Positions 48,138 to 48,567 of a stretch of DNA of 48,567 bases are shown here, one piece after another. A model generated the notes under the pieces. It saw only the letters and a list, made by a program, of their open reading frames with translations, ran no database searches and was not told the origin of the DNA. Position 1 is the stretch's first letter. Every line of letters begins with the position of its first letter. Origin of the DNA: Oceanicola sp. S124 (GTDB lineage: Bacteria > Pseudomonadota > Alphaproteobacteria > Rhodobacterales > Rhodobacteraceae); assembly GCF_000220565.1 (NCBI RefSeq), contig NZ_AFPM01000048.1, positions 1-48,567 on the forward strand. Direction: 5' to 3'. A program made the position numbers and the translations under genes.

Positions 48138-48224
48138 GCCGTGCAGACGAAGGACGCGGGGCTCACCGAGCTGGCCGGGCTCGGACAGGCGGTTGACCGA
48201 GGTTGAAGTCCTGAAGGTCCAATC

Positions 48225-48267
48225 TGCCAACCTTTAGGTTGGCAACTACGCTCGGTTTGCCAAACCG
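48225..48267. repeat. Two adjacent inverted repeats
   Basis: TGCCAACCT-TT-AGGTTGGCA (48225-48244) and CGGTTTG-C-CAAACCG (48253-48267). They lie between the toxin gene and the convergent topoisomerase gene, so they could be a bidirectional terminator or a protein-binding or nicking site. Confidence 0.55.
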
Positions 48268-48313
48268 CGGTATGGCAGAATCTCCGTCAGTCCGGAGCCA
48301 GCCAGTGCCGTGC

Positions 48314-48567
48314 TCACTTGTTCCCGTCGATCCACTTCGACATCAGCCCCTTGTCGCGAAAGCACTCGTCAGGGACAGCGCGCCGTTTGATCCGCGCGAG
48401 CTTCTCCGCGAAGGCCACCTGCTTGGACGTGGGCAGTCGGTCCATGTCCGATACCGGCTTCAGCCGGGCCTGTGCCTCGATCCAGGCACTTAAGGACCGT
48501 CGATTCTGTTGAACCTCCCATGGCAAAACCGTCTGGTTGCGCTGTGCGATGGCGCGCGCATAGGCGA
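48314..48567 (-). CDS. Type IA DNA topoisomerase, C-terminal part (runs off the window)
   Basis: Only the last 84 or so residues are inside. The frame is open from the window edge and reads AYARAIAQRNQTVLPWEV, then LPTSKQVAFAEKLARIKRRA and VPDECFRDKGLMSKWIDG, ending at a TAA at 48314. The pattern PTxKQ-x-AFAEKLA-x(n)-P is the usual C-terminal tail of plasmid-borne topoisomerase III/TopA-like proteins. Plasmid topoisomerases often lie near transfer genes. Most of the protein, including the catalytic Tyr, is outside, so the exact subtype is not certain. Confidence 0.7.
   Translation of the reverse strand, partial: AYARAIAQRNQTVLPWEVQQNRRSLSAWIEAQARLKPVSDMDRLPTSKQVAFAEKLARIKRRAVPDECFRDKGLMSKWIDGNK

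Noticed and set aside
1-48567. CRISPR arrays, tRNA, rRNA or transposase genes
   Set aside because: No regular spaced repeats, no cloverleaf or rRNA signature and no transposase-like protein was found by eye. A systematic search (tRNAscan, ISfinder) would be decisive.

Overview
The window reads as part of a conjugative, repABC-type plasmid from a high-GC alphaproteobacterium, most likely a member of the Rhodobacterales. The basis is a complete repA-repB-repC replicon with a counter-transcribed RNA and paired parS-like palindromes, a VirB-type secretion operon, and protein families common on Rhodobacterales plasmids (DUF932, JAB/RadC, RHE_PE00001-like, DUF6915-like). I saw no rRNA, tRNA, CRISPR array or transposase.

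Left edge (1-4750, running into unknown genes to 5290): the start of a conjugation operon on the minus strand (virB1-like transglycosylase, virB2, virB3, truncated virB4), a parDE toxin-antitoxin pair, and a plus-strand secreted TrbM/KikA-like protein. A 31-base promoter-like block occurs twice in opposite orientation, ahead of the virB operon and ahead of the TrbM/KikA-like gene, so both may be co-expressed.

Centre left (5556-20650): a metal island. One MerR regulator of the Cd/Pb/Zn type sits among four promoters that share its typical architecture (-35, 19-base spacer with a CT-rich/AG-rich dyad, -10). They precede (i) a transglutaminase-like protein, a CDF transporter and a SpoIIAA-like protein, (ii) a ten-gene operon of SCO, DsbB, DsbA, PCuAC, a frameshifted SCO, M23 peptidase, DUF411, ZIP, LspA and Lnt, (iii) a Zn/Cd/Pb P-type ATPase, and (iv) an L,D-transpeptidase. 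The unusual point is that metal export is tied to lipoprotein maturation (lspA-lnt), disulfide chemistry and peptidoglycan editing.

Centre right (20846-27807): a copper/manganese region. A minus-strand operon encodes a Met-rich multicopper oxidase, a BNR-repeat protein, a second DUF411 protein and a c-type cytochrome. Beside it are a Cys/Met-rich small secreted protein, MntR with a palindromic operator, and a divergent two-gene operon of a second multicopper oxidase and a ZIP transporter.

Right half (28135-48567): an RHE_PE00001-like regulator, a serine resolvase with a res-like region, repABC, and then a string of mostly short plus-strand transcription units: a large ParB-like protein, SSB, a free-standing OLD-family ATPase/TOPRIM protein, DUF932, RadC and several small unknown proteins. 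This resembles the leading region of conjugative plasmids. Three of these genes share a two-tiered hairpin immediately before the ribosome binding site, with compensatory base changes that argue for a real RNA structure. The window closes with a DUF1778/GNAT toxin-antitoxin pair and the C-terminus of a type IA topoisomerase on the minus strand.
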